NCBI RefSeq assembly: GCF_003590095.1 | Contig: NC_039481.1 | Location: 1,178,001 to 1,242,000, forward strand | Length of the DNA: 64,000 nt | Origin: Trichoplusia ni | Lineage: Eukaryota > Arthropoda > Insecta > Lepidoptera > Noctuidae | Direction of reading: 5' to 3' | Part shown: one piece after another, positions 10,891 through 25,400 of the stretch | How positions within the stretch are numbered: the stretch's first letter is position 1 | Layout: every line of letters starts with the position of its first letter | Position numbers and translations under genes: made by a program | The notes under the pieces: model-generated | What the model was told of the DNA's origin: nothing | The model's database searches: none | The model's input: the letters and a program-made list of their open reading frames with translations, nothing else

Positions 10891-13314
10891 TATATCGTGT
10901 ATACTGCATATTAAACACATGAGACTTACTGAAATATAGTCTTTATGCTTTTCAGTTAAGTTTCATATTTGTATGAAAAATGAGTTGAGCTTATTTTTTT
11001 GGACTGGAATGACTTTACTAGCGCGGTTTTGATTGCTATCTTCTCCATGTTTGTAGTGGAAGATTACTGTATAGGGACATTTGAATGGCGTCTGTCTGTC
11101 TTAACGTTTCATTTTCAATTGAGAATGTACTGTTATAATTGTTTGTAGTCAGCTTGTCAAGAAATTTTTGACGTATGCTGAACTGACACCCAAATAAACA
11201 TTAGACTGCTAAATTATCTCGTAAAAAAGTCACTTTGGTCATCTATAGCCATTGCTATTCCATTGCTGGACATGAACTTTCCCTTTTTACGTGCTCTCTT
11301 TAATCTTCCTCTCTGTTTCCTTAATCCTATATTGTGTCAGTAACTTACCCAAAACTTTACTTACACGATCGATCTATCTTGCTTCCGAATAGACGCTTAC
11401 TCAAACTCGATTTACTATTCAAAATGATCGCATACTTTTCAACTACATCTTAATCAAGACCCCATAACGAGAGTCACATGACGAGCTTCGCTGACCGCTC
11501 AACGCTGTCACCAAATTAATAGAAACAAATACTTTTGTAACCGAGTATACTGCATCGTATATTTAATTCGCACTTTTCGCAGCAAAGGGTTTGTGCAGTT
11601 GTCCTTAACATCCAAGCCGTTCTCTATCGATTATCTAACTAATTATCCAAACTGGATGTGAGCTGTGCGTAATGCGACATAAGGACAACATTCTAGATAT
11701 CGAAGGACGATTTAGAATCTACTTATGAGCTAAATTTTAAAATTAAGATATAATTTTATGAGCTTATAACATTTGTCAGTGTTTCCCGGATACGCACAGT
11801 TATAATGGATAAAATATCGGCGACTAATTTAAAATAATATAAGCGAGGCAAATAAGGTAATTTCAGACCTGTACTCTTCATGCGAATCTGTATAATACAA
11901 TAAAACTAATCTTTATTTTTCCCTTGCCATTTTACAAACCTATGTTTTATTAAAAGCTTGCCAATGACCTACCTATTGCATGCGTGTATGCAAACCTCTT
12001 TTATGATTCTTTTGTTTATTATTCAAAGTACCAATTTCGTTTTATATTCATCCAGTACCTTCTATGGTGACTTGTGGGATGCTATGTTCTATATAAATGG
12101 ATAATTTCATACCTATTCAGTAACCGGACTTGACATCTACAATATCAAAGCTGACTGGTTTTTTAATCATAAGACATTGATTAGGATTCCGTAGATTTGT
12201 TTAAATCTTTATATTTAGACATTTGCTAAACAATCTAATACATATATTTTCACTTTCTTTATCTATATTTCTGCCCTTATTCAAATTTAGGACCAGAGCC
12301 AAGTTTCATCATTTTCATCTATTTTTTGTTTTTCATTTATTTTTTGTTACAAACTAAGCGACAAATGAAATCGTAAATTTAATATGTACCAACAAAGTCC
12401 TAGTTTTTTTAGCATCAGGCTGTTTATTATTCTCGGAAAGGGTTTAAAAACGCAGGTTCTGATAAGAATTAATGTTTGGTCGACAGTAAATTTAGAACGA
12501 GAATTTGTATAATGCAGAGCAAATATTCACAAGTATAGGGGCAAACAAAACTTTGATAACAAACCAAACTGTTTTCTTTATTTCCATATCCATGAACTAT
12601 CAAACGATGATTAATAAAATTTAACAACGGTTTAAACGGTAGTTAAAGCATCGACAAAACATCCCATATTTACAAAACTCTTTTAACTATTCACGAAAAC
12701 TAGAAAAAAAAAATCAGACATTTAAAAAAATATTAAAAGGGTTCCAAAACATCTCATACTTACAAAATTATTATTCTTGTAAAATAAAGATTTACTCGCA
12801 AAGACGAAAATAATAAAAGAGGTCAATAACAAGACGTAAAAAAATAACCAAAAAAAAAACAATAACTGTCAAACGATTCCTAAACGTTTTCAAATAAAGA
12901 ACCCGCAAGAAAGTCGTTACTCGGCCTTAACCTATTAATGGCGGGTCTATTTCGAGCCAGGTACACGAGGTGTATGACCTACGGGCTGCGGGTGAACCTC
13001 TGGTACCGTTCGCAAACCAGTCTGCCGGCCTCGTTAGTAACCACTGTTTCAAACTCCATTTTATTAGTTATAAGTATGACAGAAATTTGATACCGGCTGT
13101 GTTTTGCTTGGTTACTTTGACGCGTTTTTTGTATGCGATCGAAAGATGTCAATTATAACTATCTAGCGGTAATGGATTGGACTTGTTTTTTGGTTCAGGA
13201 AATGTAGAAATTTCGGTGGGGGTTTTTGATAATGGTATTAAGAGCAACCATTGAATGTCTTAATGTTTAATAGAGCTTAGGTAACTCTAAAGGAATCCCG
13301 CTGTATGAAATTGA

Positions 13315-13432
13315 ATCCTCTTGTCGCGTGGTTCAGATACATGCTCAAAAATAACGGAAACAGGACAAGCATTCGTGGATCACACAAATGCTTGTCCAAC
13401 GCGGGGATTGAACCAGAGGAAGTGGGTTTCGT
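13315..13432 (-). repeat. SINE fragment with ACAAGCATT/AATGCTTGT core
   Basis: Reads GGACAAGCATTCGTGGATCA then CACAAATGCTTGTCC; inverted, it matches the core seen near 40230, 48080 and 63860. The adjoining GGGGATTGAACC resembles a tRNA-like B box read in reverse. Confidence 0.6.
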
Positions 13433-13785
13433 CTAAAATTATAATAGATAATAAAAATTGCTATTTCCTTCTCTATAATGTTGCAATTTGAAAATTAACA
13501 TTCTATTGGTATTCCCTTCTCACTCATTACATGAAAAAATTGTTTGTTAAGGAAGGAAATGACAGAAGAGAAACTTAGATATAATTAAAAAAAAAATACA
13601 ACAAGTGCCGAGCACTTAAATTTGATAATGTTAAATGCACTAATGGAAACATTCTTCTAAACTATAACACTCAGACCGATTAGAAAGCTAATCAATGAAA
13701 TCAATCTCGTCAGAATTAATTATACAAATGTATTTTAATGTCCTACAACAGTCAGTCATGTTCCAAACATGTCTATTACCGTTGC

Positions 13786-14285
13786 TTACGGTACTCCACA
13801 AAAAATAGTGCACAAGTCAAACACCGCATGGGATGGGTCAAAGTCGTAAGTCCATGTCTGTATGGAATTTAGTATACTTGAAGCATCAGTGGTAGGTAAG
13901 AGTATAAAGCGCGAGCGATGCCGTGGCTTCGGCAGAAGGGGCACGGTGCGTTTTAGTTGGTGCAAGTCCGACATAACGCCTCGCTGTGCCCTCCACGATG
14001 AGGTTGAGGCGATTCCATTTCAACGCGTACCAACGAGTTGAAGTAATTAGCGTTTCAACCCGGCAAAAAAAAGTTGCGTTAACATAAATTGCAAGGAGAA
14101 AGACGAAAATATGCCCCTGTTTAGGGCTACCCAAATGGTAAAAACAGAACTCTATCACTGAGGAAAAGCTGACTATCCGTTTTTCCATCTCTCGTTTCTC
14201 TATCTTTCAAGGTTGTATCATACAAACCAATAAATACTACGATAGAATATTTTTGCGGTCACTGTAACAACAAATTCTAAAAATG
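13786..14285 (-). repeat. Probable repetitive or decayed element
   Basis: Two overlapping minus-strand frames stay open (13786-13974 and 13886-14188), and the sequence is GC-richer than its flanks. At 14241-14285 it shares a segment with 43434-43479 (CTGTAACAACAAATTCTA against TTGTAACAATAAATTCTA), so at least that part is dispersed. No protein family recognised. Confidence 0.35.
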
Positions 14286-15917
14286 AAGATCGATGGTAAC
14301 TCCCTCAATTTGATATGTTATTCCATACGTGCGTTTCCTATTCTTACTGGATTCTCCTGCGTTCTCTATTTTACGAGGAGCAACTGCTCATTTACTACCG
14401 GCATTCTTTACAATGCTGTGCTACTTGCACCTGTCATCCTTAAAGTAACCCAAAATAGTATTCACTCCATTAATAAACTATTGTGCTTCCTTGTCGCCTA
14501 TATTTAGATCAAGACTCTGACGGCCAGACTTGAAACAAACATTCGTAGATCACCAGTGGGTATAACACCCTTAGCGAGTCATGCAGAGGTAGACCGGTTG
14601 TTAGCATCGTGATAGCTGGTCAGCTTAGTTATCATGCGAGTCTTTGTAGAGCTATGCAAACTAACTTGCAAACCACTGCTGAAGCTTTTGACAAAGGTAA
14701 AATAAAAGGAAAAGTGAACTACGGGTCATCTGAAGTCGGGAAGTGGATGGGGTGAGTTTTTAAGGATAAAACCGGTTTATCTTCTTTTTCGGTAAAAATA
14801 CAACTCATTGAAAAAACTTATATTGCAATGCTGCAAGAAGTCAAAGGTCTTCAACTTTTGTCTTACGCTTCCTTTACGTGACAAAGTTTCATCCGACTAC
14901 TACGAATTTTGTTTCCATAATTAATTCTCGAAAAAAAAACGACATTAAAAATTAACATGTACGCACATCTTATTCTTCGTATCTTCAGGTATAAGGTTTT
15001 TTGCTCCTCCTATCAAATATTTAGATGAAATCACCGAACTGTAACTTTATGATCTGTGATTGTAGGGGTGATCGTTTATATTTATTACAGATGGTTATAG
15101 TAGGTAGCTTCAATAATGAGCATGCGTGGTGAGTTCGCCTCAGTACTTGTGCAGTATTTGCTTTAAAAGGCGCTGACTTTTAGAACGAGGTTCTGTTCAT
15201 TTTGGTACTTTTCGTGCAATGCTCTACCAAATTTTACAATAGAAAGAGATATACAATAAAGTCAGGTCAGACGAGATTTCAACTAACATTTGTTTTCGCA
15301 ATAAAATAATAAGTACGTCTAATCGAATCTGCCTTTGGGTGGGCTAGTATCTGACGGACTAATACCTAGTGTTTTTTTGTGTTAAATATCGTATTGTTCA
15401 CTGATGAATACGCCTTTAGATATTCTTTAAATTTGCTGATGCGTACAGTAAATTGAAACGTTTACAATTTTGAAAACAACATTTATTTAAAGCTATAATC
15501 TACTAGCAGTTACTTATTACCGCAATAGAAACCGAACTGGATTTTACATAGCCTGCTTATTCTCCTATGGTAACATTTTCCTTTTAAAATTAGGTTTTGT
15601 TGCAATCTTCTCCTACCCCGAATCTTGCTCGTCAATGTTGGAGTCATTGGAAAACGACGTTGCTCGTACATAAATGCGTCAACATTGATGCCTCTCTTGA
15701 ATTATAAGTGTTATGCATAACGCAAGACATCTGATAATAATTGTAATATTTGTATCCAAAGAGTCGTAACAAAATCATATACCTAAGTGATGATATATCC
15801 AACAAAGTTGTAACATTAGCAGTTAAATACAATAACAAATCCATGCTTGCAGTACAAAAACAGATCTCCTTAAAACTAACCTAAAACAACAATAACTTAT
15901 ACACCCAAAACTAAGCT

Positions 15918-18125
15918 CTACTCCAATTTGATATAAGGTTCCAGTTTCATAGCTCTCATTATGTCTCCGGTGACGGAGCAGCGTCCTGCCTGCATGATGA
16001 CGCGCGGGTCCTCTCGCCCCTGGACCAGCTGCTTGAAGTAGTGCTCGTTGAGAGTAAACGTGGTGTCAGGGTCGTCTTCTGGCTCACCTTCGTAGACCGT
16101 CACTTGGTTTAGGTCGAGGGCTGGAATGAGAGGTGCATCTGGTTAAGTATACATCGGCGATTTTGGGCATAAAGATATGGATGTTGTCTTTACGTTGATA
16201 TAGACCTTTACATGTATACTCAAGTGTCGCTATTTATTTTCAAAAGTCCGAGATAGGGTTTAAAGCCAGATCGTTTCACATTCGCACGTGGTCACATTGA
16301 CCCTTGAAAACGGGATGTATTATTGTTAAGGGTCGATGAATGTAGAGCTAGAATTGCAATTATAGTTGAACTAAATCTACTCACTCCAAGAATAAACGCT
16401 GGTGCCCTTAATGATGTTGAAGAGGAACACTCCCCCTAACTCCTGAGCCTTCTTCGGGTCCACAGACGCCAGCCGTGCCTTGATCCTGGCCACCAGGTCT
16501 AACTTCTCTGACTTCGGCATTTGCTCGCTCTGTGATGCTCCCTGGAATTTAGGATTAGCTTTTAATATTAATTGGTATGGGGTTTCGGATGTTTATGGGA
16601 AATATAATTTATCATGTCTTTTTTCTTAACTAAACACACACACACAAAAACACATTCGAAAGAAAGTCACTCAGTTATCAGCCCTTAGGTATCATATTGC
16701 CTCTGTTACTGTGAGTAAAGCGTATTATAGAGACATTTATCTCTACATCTATATTGAAGAAAATCTATCAAAACGTTTACTTTCAACTCTGATGTCTGTT
16801 AGTTCGTCATGTTCTGTGAATGTCTTGATATTTGTTTGTCTGACGTGCTGAGTTATAAGTTTATTTACGCGTGAATGAGAAAGGCAAAGTACTGGCTGGT
16901 TCCGCTTGTGACGTAATCTGAGTGAAGCCTTCGTCAGCTGTCGATAGATTGATAGTCTGAGATGATTAATCTTTAAGACTTTATTATGTAAATAATAAAG
17001 GATTACTAAAGCGTATTTGTCGGGAATGCTCGACTAGTTTCGGTTCAAACCGAACACCTTAGTTATACGCTATAGCCTTAAAGAGTAATTAATCTGCGTG
17101 AAGAACTCCGTCAGACAATTGAAGAACGCTACCCATACGATTTTCTATTGTATAAATTATATTAGGTACCTAAATACATGCACTCTACACTCCCTAATTC
17201 ACCATCATTACTTTTCTTGGATGCCTTGTTCAACCACTTTTAACTTTCATGTCCAATGTTATTAAATATATGAGAGATTGCTATGCAAGATAAGACCGCC
17301 AACTACACTAATTAGGAACAATATAACATACGTGCATAGTTTAACATATAAATCACTTCTTAACTTCATATTACTTGTACTTTTTTAGTTGGTAAATAAT
17401 TTATAATGATCTACTAAAAAAAAAATAAGAGTGACCAAGCTGGATAACATTACGTAAAACCTTATATTATATTATGTTTATCAACTCGAAAACAATACAT
17501 GCACAAGAATATTTCTTTGGAAACGACAAGAAAGGTTCATACCAAGCTTTCACTAAATATCATTTATTTAAAATTATGGTTTGTATATCCGTCGATTGAA
17601 TCCAATTAAAATCATATTGAAAAAAAAGATATAAAAAAACTCTGGTATCAACGAAATATTAAATTGATATTTTTTTTGTTTCAACTTATGTAGGTCGCAC
17701 GTTCGCATAAACCATCGACACACATTTCAGGTAACACTATTAAAGTTAACCACTTAAGAACTATTGGGATATTTTAACATCACAATAGTTCTTAAAATGT
17801 ATCACACATAAACACTAGAGAAAAAACAATCGGTAAAACTAAGAACTAAAGAAATCTTTCTTGAATAACATAATATATAAATAAACAGTAGCGACAGAAA
17901 CTCACTACCTCACAATACTCCTATTATGCACGAAACTATTATAACCAACCGAAACAAAAGTGGTAATAAACTGTTACATATAATAAATAAACCGATTCTC
18001 TTCACTTTAACAATTGACACTCTATTTTTTCTCTTTCTTTTCTATGACAAAGAACAAAGACATAATAAACAAGCACTTACCATGATGCCGTGTGTCGGGT
18101 TCCGTTGGCGGCTGAGCAGTGGCAT
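15918..18125 (-). CDS. SCP2 sterol-binding-domain protein (sterol carrier protein 2-like)
   Basis: Three exons on the minus strand: 18081-18125 (ATG, 15 codons), 16385-16541 and 15918-16120, with in-phase GT-AG junctions; 134 residues plus TAG. SCP2 domains bind sterols and fatty-acyl chains and occur alone or at the end of peroxisomal enzymes. Seen here: a basic/amphipathic start, LDLVARIKARLASVDPKKA, then GGVFLFNIIKG, then SWTLDLN across the exon 2/3 junction (the family's WT-x-DLK-like strand), DTTFTLNEHYFKQLVQGRED (the family's T-x-T-x5-F/D-x-L-x-G-K region), and GRCSVTGDIMRAMKLEP (the I-x-G-D-x3-A-x-KL helix). The length suits a stand-alone SCP2 protein. No peroxisomal C-terminal SKL is present (it ends IKLE). 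An in-frame TAA lies upstream of the ATG. Not fused to a thiolase or HSDL2 dehydrogenase here. Confidence 0.85.
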
Positions 18126-18757
18126 GCTCAGATGCCCCGAGCTTTCACTCTTGATTGCAAAACGCAACACTGTTTACGCTCCAATTTTGTGGCCATGCGT
18201 TGTTGTTTTTGTGGGACATTCCTGGTGGACAGTGGTGGCAATTTTTTTTTGTCTTAGAAGAGGGGTTACATAATTATATTGTGTCCATTATTATCTATAG
18301 TTGTCTTATTTAGTCTGTTATCAAACCTCTTTGCTAATTTACAGTGTTAACTAATGAAAATGCTACATATTTGATATGTTTACAAACCAATCATTTTTTA
18401 CATGTAAGTAGTAAATGGAGATTGTTTCTTTATTGGTTCAGGTATTATTGTTGGCATCAATTGATGCAAAGAAATGGCACCAATAAAACTTGTAAAACTA
18501 GATCAACAAAGCAAGAATATATATCATTCCACCGTAATTTTTCCATAAAAATATACAATTTTCTATTGAACATGAAGTACAATCGCATTGGTCACGTTTG
18601 TATTGAAGGGCCAAGTAACCGGAATGGCCACAGAAAGAAATGATGTGATTGAAATTCCCACTTTCACTTTTCGATTGCATTATTGAAAAAAGGGAACAAA
18701 GTCTGATGTTGGGCCTTTTACAAAAATCATTTTATTTTGCTTTTACTTGTAAAGTTC

Positions 18758-18842
18758 TAATCATCATCATCATCATCAGCCTTTAGTAGACCACTGCTGG
18801 ACATAGGCCTCCGCCAATGTGCGCCATAGCGCCCTGTCTTCT
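18758..18842 (-). mobile_element. LINE 3' end with (GAT)n tail
   Basis: Plus strand reads (ATC)n, then AGACCACTGCTGGACATAGG. On the minus strand this gives GGAGGCCTATGTCCAGCAGT running into GATGAT repeats, the same order as at 32852-32970. Severely 5'-truncated. Confidence 0.65.
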
Positions 18843-20924
18843 TTTAAAGTTCTAATATGCAAGTGATAACTAATAACCCCGGCAACGAATATCGTAGTTG
18901 TAAACATTTTTGGGACTGTTTATCCTATTTTTACTATATAGGTAAAAATATTTCTCAAGACAGATGCATCAGTTTAGCTTTAAAAATAAAAACTAATATA
19001 AGTTTCATTAGTATAGCATTTTCATTACGTTAGTATGGTCACCCTACAGTTCGCATTGACATGATAAGACGAACGTTGTTATACCTGCAGACGTGGTTTC
19101 ACTTTTTATTTTATGAATATCTGCATATCCTTCCTTCCTGTATTTATTTTAGTCATATTAGTTTTTATACAGCTGCTAGATGTTGATAATTTAACGTTGT
19201 TCTCAAGATCTATGATCCAATTTAGGAAAAATTTTTGTGTGCAAAATGCTATTATTTTTTGTTAAGTAGCATTAATTTTTGTTGGAGTGGAAGTGGAACG
19301 TCAATTTACCTTTTGTGTTTTTCTTAGCATCCCTTTGTTAATTAATCCAATTCCCAATCATATTTAGCGGAGATCGAACATATGATATGTGCGAAAAGGT
19401 TATCACAGCCAGGATGCATAAAGAGCAAGATCTTGAGGGGATTTAGTTGGTAAATAGTCTGACACTCCATTCCGCAAAAGAAAGAAGGAGTCGTTTGATG
19501 ATTTCCCACCAAGCAGTTCATCCGTATACGAGGCAACGTACCAAACCAAACCAGCATATAAATGTCCCATTTCAGGGCACAAGAGTCTTCCGAGAAGGTT
19601 TGAACATTGATCATGACTTCATGGGGCATGGTAGATGATGCCAGATCTCATGAACTTCTTTAATTTTCTTAGCGATAATCGTCTGGAGTCGACAGTGTTT
19701 GCGACTTGTCTTGTGTCCTTTAAGCAGGGCCTTAGTCTTTAAGTTTACAAAGACATTGAAAGTAGGTTACGTAGAAGATGATTAAGGTAATGTTTGGCAT
19801 ATGACGAGTGGTGCCGTAATATCTTTTGTCTATTATTACCACTTATACTACCATTTGCATAAAGATTTTGGTAATTTGTCTGTGTGTATGACTCATTACA
19901 ATTTAAGAGGTAATTTCGATCTTTGTGGTCGAAGATGGTAGTTGACTAGTTGTATTGGTATAATAGATTTCATATGATGCGACGTTTGTAGGAGGTAAGC
20001 AGAATGTTTTTGTTCTACGAAGTAATAAATTCTGTTTGCCACTTCGTTTAATTCCAAATTTTTATTTTAATATAGAAGTACGGAAACAAACCCCTATACG
20101 TTTAAATAAAATAAAATATGTTTTGATCGTATAAAAGACAAAGATGAGCCATGACTCTCCTTAATGGATGAAGCACTTCCACCAAGCAGTTAGAACGATA
20201 TTTTTTGGTAAATATTCCATAAGTAGAGACTACATTACCATCGAGCTATTTTACTCTCATACCACTTCACTTATAACAGTAGTCGCTAAGAAACTAACTT
20301 AGATTGCAAACGCATAGTTCATAAGACTCCGCACCAATAAATCAGCAGAATCCTCAATAAAGAGGTTTGGCGAATATTTGCGAGCGTGGATAAGTTAGTA
20401 ATGGCGCTGCCGAGCCCATTTCCTCTACTATGAGCACTTAAACTAAGCCTGTCGGTAACGTGTAAGTGAGTAACAGCTACATGCGGTAGAGCGCGCCATC
20501 TCGCTTTAGCAAGAGTCCTGCTTTTTAAGCCGATAGTAAGTTGTCAGGCGTCATATGTTCGAGGATAAAGCCGCTATGAAGCTGACTGCGTAGGTTCAAG
20601 TTACAGAAGATTTGGCGAACTGTTTCGAACTTTATTAAGGCTGGATCTATCATTTGGGGTCTTTGTTTCTAAATGAAAAGTGTCAACCCTAACGAATTCG
20701 GATTAAACCCGTAGCGATGGTTTTTCAAAACGATACATCAAAAAGTACGTAGTTATTTAGACACAGAAAAACATTTTTGTGTGACTCCAACTTTTGTCCA
20801 GGAAGATGGAGGCTGAGTAGTGTATTTTATGTAATACATAGCCACATAAAACCAATTTCTAGCCAATGAATGTATTAAGGTATAAGCTGATTAACTTCTG
20901 GGTTAAAGATGTCAAAACCTTGAA

Positions 20925-21155
20925 GTTACTCGTGCATAGTGGTTTCTTAGGTTTACGCGAATGTTAGACATTGAAATGAAACTACTTTTATGGATTTTAT
21001 CGCGGTTTAATTTTAGATTTTAGTTCCAAGATTTTAGAACGCCATCTCAGTCTGCCCGTGACCATGATACCTGCAAAGGTTTCGAAACGTCGGGAACTAA
21101 AATCTAAAATTAAACCGCGATAAAATCCGTAAAAGTAGTTTCGTTACTCGTGCAT
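20925..21155. mobile_element. Foldback (inverted-repeat) element with 13-bp flanking direct repeats
   Basis: Arms 20978-21027 and 21093-21142 are reverse complements at 49 of 50 positions, starting GAAACTACTTTTA and ending TTTTAGTTCC, around a 65-bp spacer. The 13-mer GTTACTCGTGCAT occurs at 20925-20937 and again at 21143-21155, directly after the right arm. It could be a target-site duplication. About 40 bp separate the left copy from the left arm. Confidence 0.7.
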
Positions 21156-23529
21156 TTTAACGCCCTCCAGAAAACAGATCGGTAATGTAGAGCTGATTTA
21201 ATAAACTCGCGATCTTCTATGTTTTGGACCGATAAGTATACATCACACGTTTTTACCCCGAATTTTAATTGTTTACCGATATTCGTTGTGTTCTATTTTT
21301 ATAGTTTTGAATTTATATATCGTCATATAAAGTTTTTGGAGCAGTTTGTATAGATTTAGGCAGTTTTGAGTTGCGTTACGAAGGTACTTGGATAACCATG
21401 ATGATCAGTTAAAAAAAATCCAAACTCGTGTTTCCCTATAATTTATTCCAGCAATTTTAAGGTAAAGTCTAGCTTAATATTCGAAATGGTCGAGATGGAG
21501 GCATTGTGCTTTTGAGTTAACACCGCCATCTATCGTTAGTGGTGTGAACAAGTTGCTTTTTAAGTTTTCTTCCACTAGTTCTTGATGTTACTTGTAGATG
21601 TCGCATTTGAAAGTGACTTTCGAAATCTTCAGAAATGACTTATTTTATATCAGAGTCAAATCATTACTGAATGAATCCTGATGCAATATTTCGAGGCATT
21701 AATGTAACAACAACGATATCTTTTAGTCACTAAGAATATAAAATCATTCATCACCAAAACTGGAATATGAGCGAGTTTTTATAAAATCAAGACAAAAAAA
21801 AAACAACCATTAAATTTTAATTTGTTTAAACCGAGACTGCTAGAAATATGCTAACTGGCAACATTGATCCAATGCAAGCCATTACGTGCCCAGACAATTA
21901 CAATTTCAAATGATATGATCTGTTTGTTTTGCTAAGGTCTCGCTATCATGAATAAATTCAATTTTAATAAGAAATACATTCTGGAATATTGCAACGAAAG
22001 TAGCTTTAGAAACTCTTCGGTTAGGTAGGTAACAATTTTATTTGCGTCGGCTGAAAAAAAGCTAAGCAATTATCTTACGTCTTTTTGTCCAAAACCTCAT
22101 TTTAAAATTAAAACGCGACTGAAAAATATTGTTAAACAATGATAAAGATCACCTCAAGTGATCACATCACTGATTTTAATCAGTAGTTTATTCATTATAA
22201 ATGTGTTGGTATAAAAAACCGAAACGACTTAAAGAAATGGATTATAATTACACCTCCCAACATTATTAATCAACTACCCTAATTTCAATAAGAAATATTA
22301 ACAACAGGGTACTGAGCTAATATTTTTAATCTTATATATCTTTTAGTGTGTCTTTCTTTATCTTAAAGGTGTCAAAGGTTGCCATAAGTTTATTACATAT
22401 TAATGCTATTAGTGATAAAATACCATGTCAGTACTTAGCATTCTAGATTATTTTGTAGTTTCCATTACAAAGTTGTGTTTAATGCAGTGCTGGGTTTCTA
22501 CTGATCGTGTGAAGAAAGTATAATCAGGTAGGTAAGTACTTACTAATCTGGAGTGTTTATATTTATAGTAAGATTCGTAAGGATGGGCTATACTTAAAAT
22601 ATGCATCGGTTTAGTCAAGTGTATTTATTGGCTATTTCGATTCTAGTCCCCACCGCCGCAATAGCTCATGATTATGGACTCCGGATTGTTCGAAACTGAT
22701 CAGACAATCCCGCTAAAAACGTTACATCTTTTTAGAGCGTAGTGTTTATCTTAGATGCTTTACGATTTTTTACTCCAAACGAATTTGTAACTAGAGCCCT
22801 CAAAACAATGTGTAGTTAAAAAACGTAGATGTTAGCCGATCTATCGATTTCTAATCTTTGAGCACTGCATTAAGAACAATTTTGCGTTAAACCGCACTGT
22901 TAACAGAGAGAGTAAAAAGGGGATTCTAATAATTGATTGACACATAGTTCTGAAATGGAATTAGCCTCTCTTGTGACAATTCTGCAATCGATAATGTCAG
23001 TAAACAACTCTATAATAAAACATAAAAGAAAATTATATTTTTTTCCTTTAAGTCACGTGACTTTAACCCGTCGTGCAAACCCGAAACCCGAGTGCTTTTT
23101 ATGCCCATAATGATTTTAGAAATGTCACTTGTCTACGCGCCACATATTATAACCATACAATATAGTGACGATATATCAAGTATTTTGAAATCGATACGCT
23201 CCCAAAGTAATTACTTAAAGACGTACCTTTTACATACGAGAGTTGTTCGGGTACATTGATATTGCCCTTTGATCGTTAACTTCATACATACGTTATGTAA
23301 AGATCTATCTTCGGAATGTATTGAATGCCGATCAGTAAACGAAAAGAGCTATTAATATTACAGGTATTTTCAATCTTTTGAGTCTTCGTATGTTGGTTAT
23401 GCATGCTTGGAGATCTTGGTTGGTAGGATGTTCTGTATGTGGTTCTTTCATGTGGCATTTATTAAGTGCTTTTGAATGTTAGTTACAAGTGAGTGTAAAT
23501 TTTAGTATTCGTCATTATTTTCAACCTAG

Positions 23530-23775
23530 CATGTTCCCAACTATGTTGGAGTTTGGCTGACAGTGTTTAACAAGAAACGGCTGCCGATGTGACCTCCTCA
23601 GACCGGTTACTCCTTAGTAAGATTGGTCGTCAGACTTCTTAGCTGCTAACTACCCGTAAAGGTTTATAATTAACAGCCGTGACTCACAATTTAAACTGCT
23701 TTCCAAAACCCGGAGATGCTCCACGGACTGACCGTACCGAGAGTTGCTTAACGTGTGACCGATTGACTTGTTCAG
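23530..23775 (-). repeat. Dispersed moth repeat, copy 2 (inverted)
   Basis: Reverse complement aligns, with gaps, to 8940-9240. Shared blocks are listed under copy 1. Confidence 0.55.
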
Positions 23776-25400
23776 TTGCAGCTTTGCCACTTAATTTTAT
23801 GAATACCACCTCAATATTGTATTAATTGGAACTTTCTCAAATATGTATTATTTACTTAAGAAAACCGGTCAATTGAACGAACATTCTAAAAACCTATTAC
23901 AAAAATTCAGTGTCCTCTGTATTCAAAAATTGGAGTTGTCACGGAACTCGTGACACGTTCCATCCATTTTCACCACGTGACTATATGAAGCGCAAAGAGT
24001 ATGACACCTGACACCGTATAAGTAGACACTGAAAGCGTCGACAAATAAAACGAACACCTCCCAAACAGACACGATAACGTTTGCTACTTATATTTTAATT
24101 CCACATCAAGTCTTGACTTACCTCACTAACTTAATAATACACTTCCCAAAATTACAACCAACGGAATCGCTACCTTATGACAAGTAAATAAGAACTAAAA
24201 TAGTTTTAATGATTCCAACCCAACTGCGTGTATACGTTTGTCGGGCTAGGTTATTTGCCTAGTCCTAAACAAACGCAGGGCACTTCCTTGAGTCGTATTT
24301 AACATGTTGCCAATAAAAAAAGTTGTTTGGAATACGTAATGGATTTTTTGTTTTCCTTTCTGGCTAGTTGGGCGTTTCGAGGGCCGGGTTTATTCGATAC
24401 AAGTTGTGTTTCACTGTTGTGTGTATGGTGACATGGCGGACTTTATGTGATGACTTCATTACTGGAATTGTATTGAATAAGGACTTTTATTGAGTGAGGA
24501 TATTTTATGAACCAGATAGAGATTTTAGATTTCAAGAAGCTTGCTTCTAGCATGAGCAATGTTCTGGACAGTGCCCTTTGGGCAGGAAACTAGATCAATT
24601 AATGTCTTGATCGTTAAGTCTTAGTTCAGAAGCTGATATTCATGTTATTTGACTATGCACCGTTGATTCGTCCCCAAAAGCAGCACTTTATAACACCATC
24701 CTCTAAATATCCTCTTCTCATAAAGAAAAAAAATCTCATTCATAAATAAACTAAAAACAAAAATCTCAAATACCTATCACATCTGCCCAAAATAACAGAT
24801 GCTTATCGTCATTCCAAAGATATACGAAATCATTATGAAAAGAAAACATTTTTAATATTCTGATAACACGCGAGCGCACGCTGAATATTTGATGGCACAT
24901 CCAGTATATCATGCCCATAGCTCATGTAAATGAATTTCATTAATGTATTACTCTGTCTTCGTCTAATTTACTTTTCGATATTTTCGCGATTATAATCGAG
25001 ATATCGATGTTGAATCGAATTATTGAGATGTTATGAAATAAGATAAGTATTGGGAGTTTCCATTGTAATTTGGGGAAATGGCTGTTGCTATGTGGGGACC
25101 GGGGGGTTTTCTTCTTACTCGTGTTTTAAGGTCAATGTCATGGGCGCTAAATGAGAGACAATTTGACGAATTAATTTACCTCATACTTTATGCCTTTTTC
25201 GTTTCTCCAGCATTGACGATCAATGAAAAATGCGAAAGTGTGAAGAATCTTAAAGATAAGGTTCCATATGCAAAAGGATAGGCTTATGTCCACTTCTCCA
25301 CTACCCAGTGTTCAGCTACTATGGTTACAGATTTGATGATACCTACGCTAGATTTGGCTGTATTTTTGTGATATCCATTAATACCCCTTTTGAATAATCC

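Larger units (their letters stand above)
10891..15917. other. Intergenic region with repeats
   Basis: No gene supported. A GC-richer patch lies at 12900-13050; SINE and unclassified repeat pieces lie at 13315-13432 and 13786-14285; the remainder is AT-rich. Confidence 0.5.

Noticed and set aside
19342..19638. Overlapping frames of 95 (-) and 63 (+) codons
   Set aside because: Both strands are open across the same DNA, neither has splice or family support.
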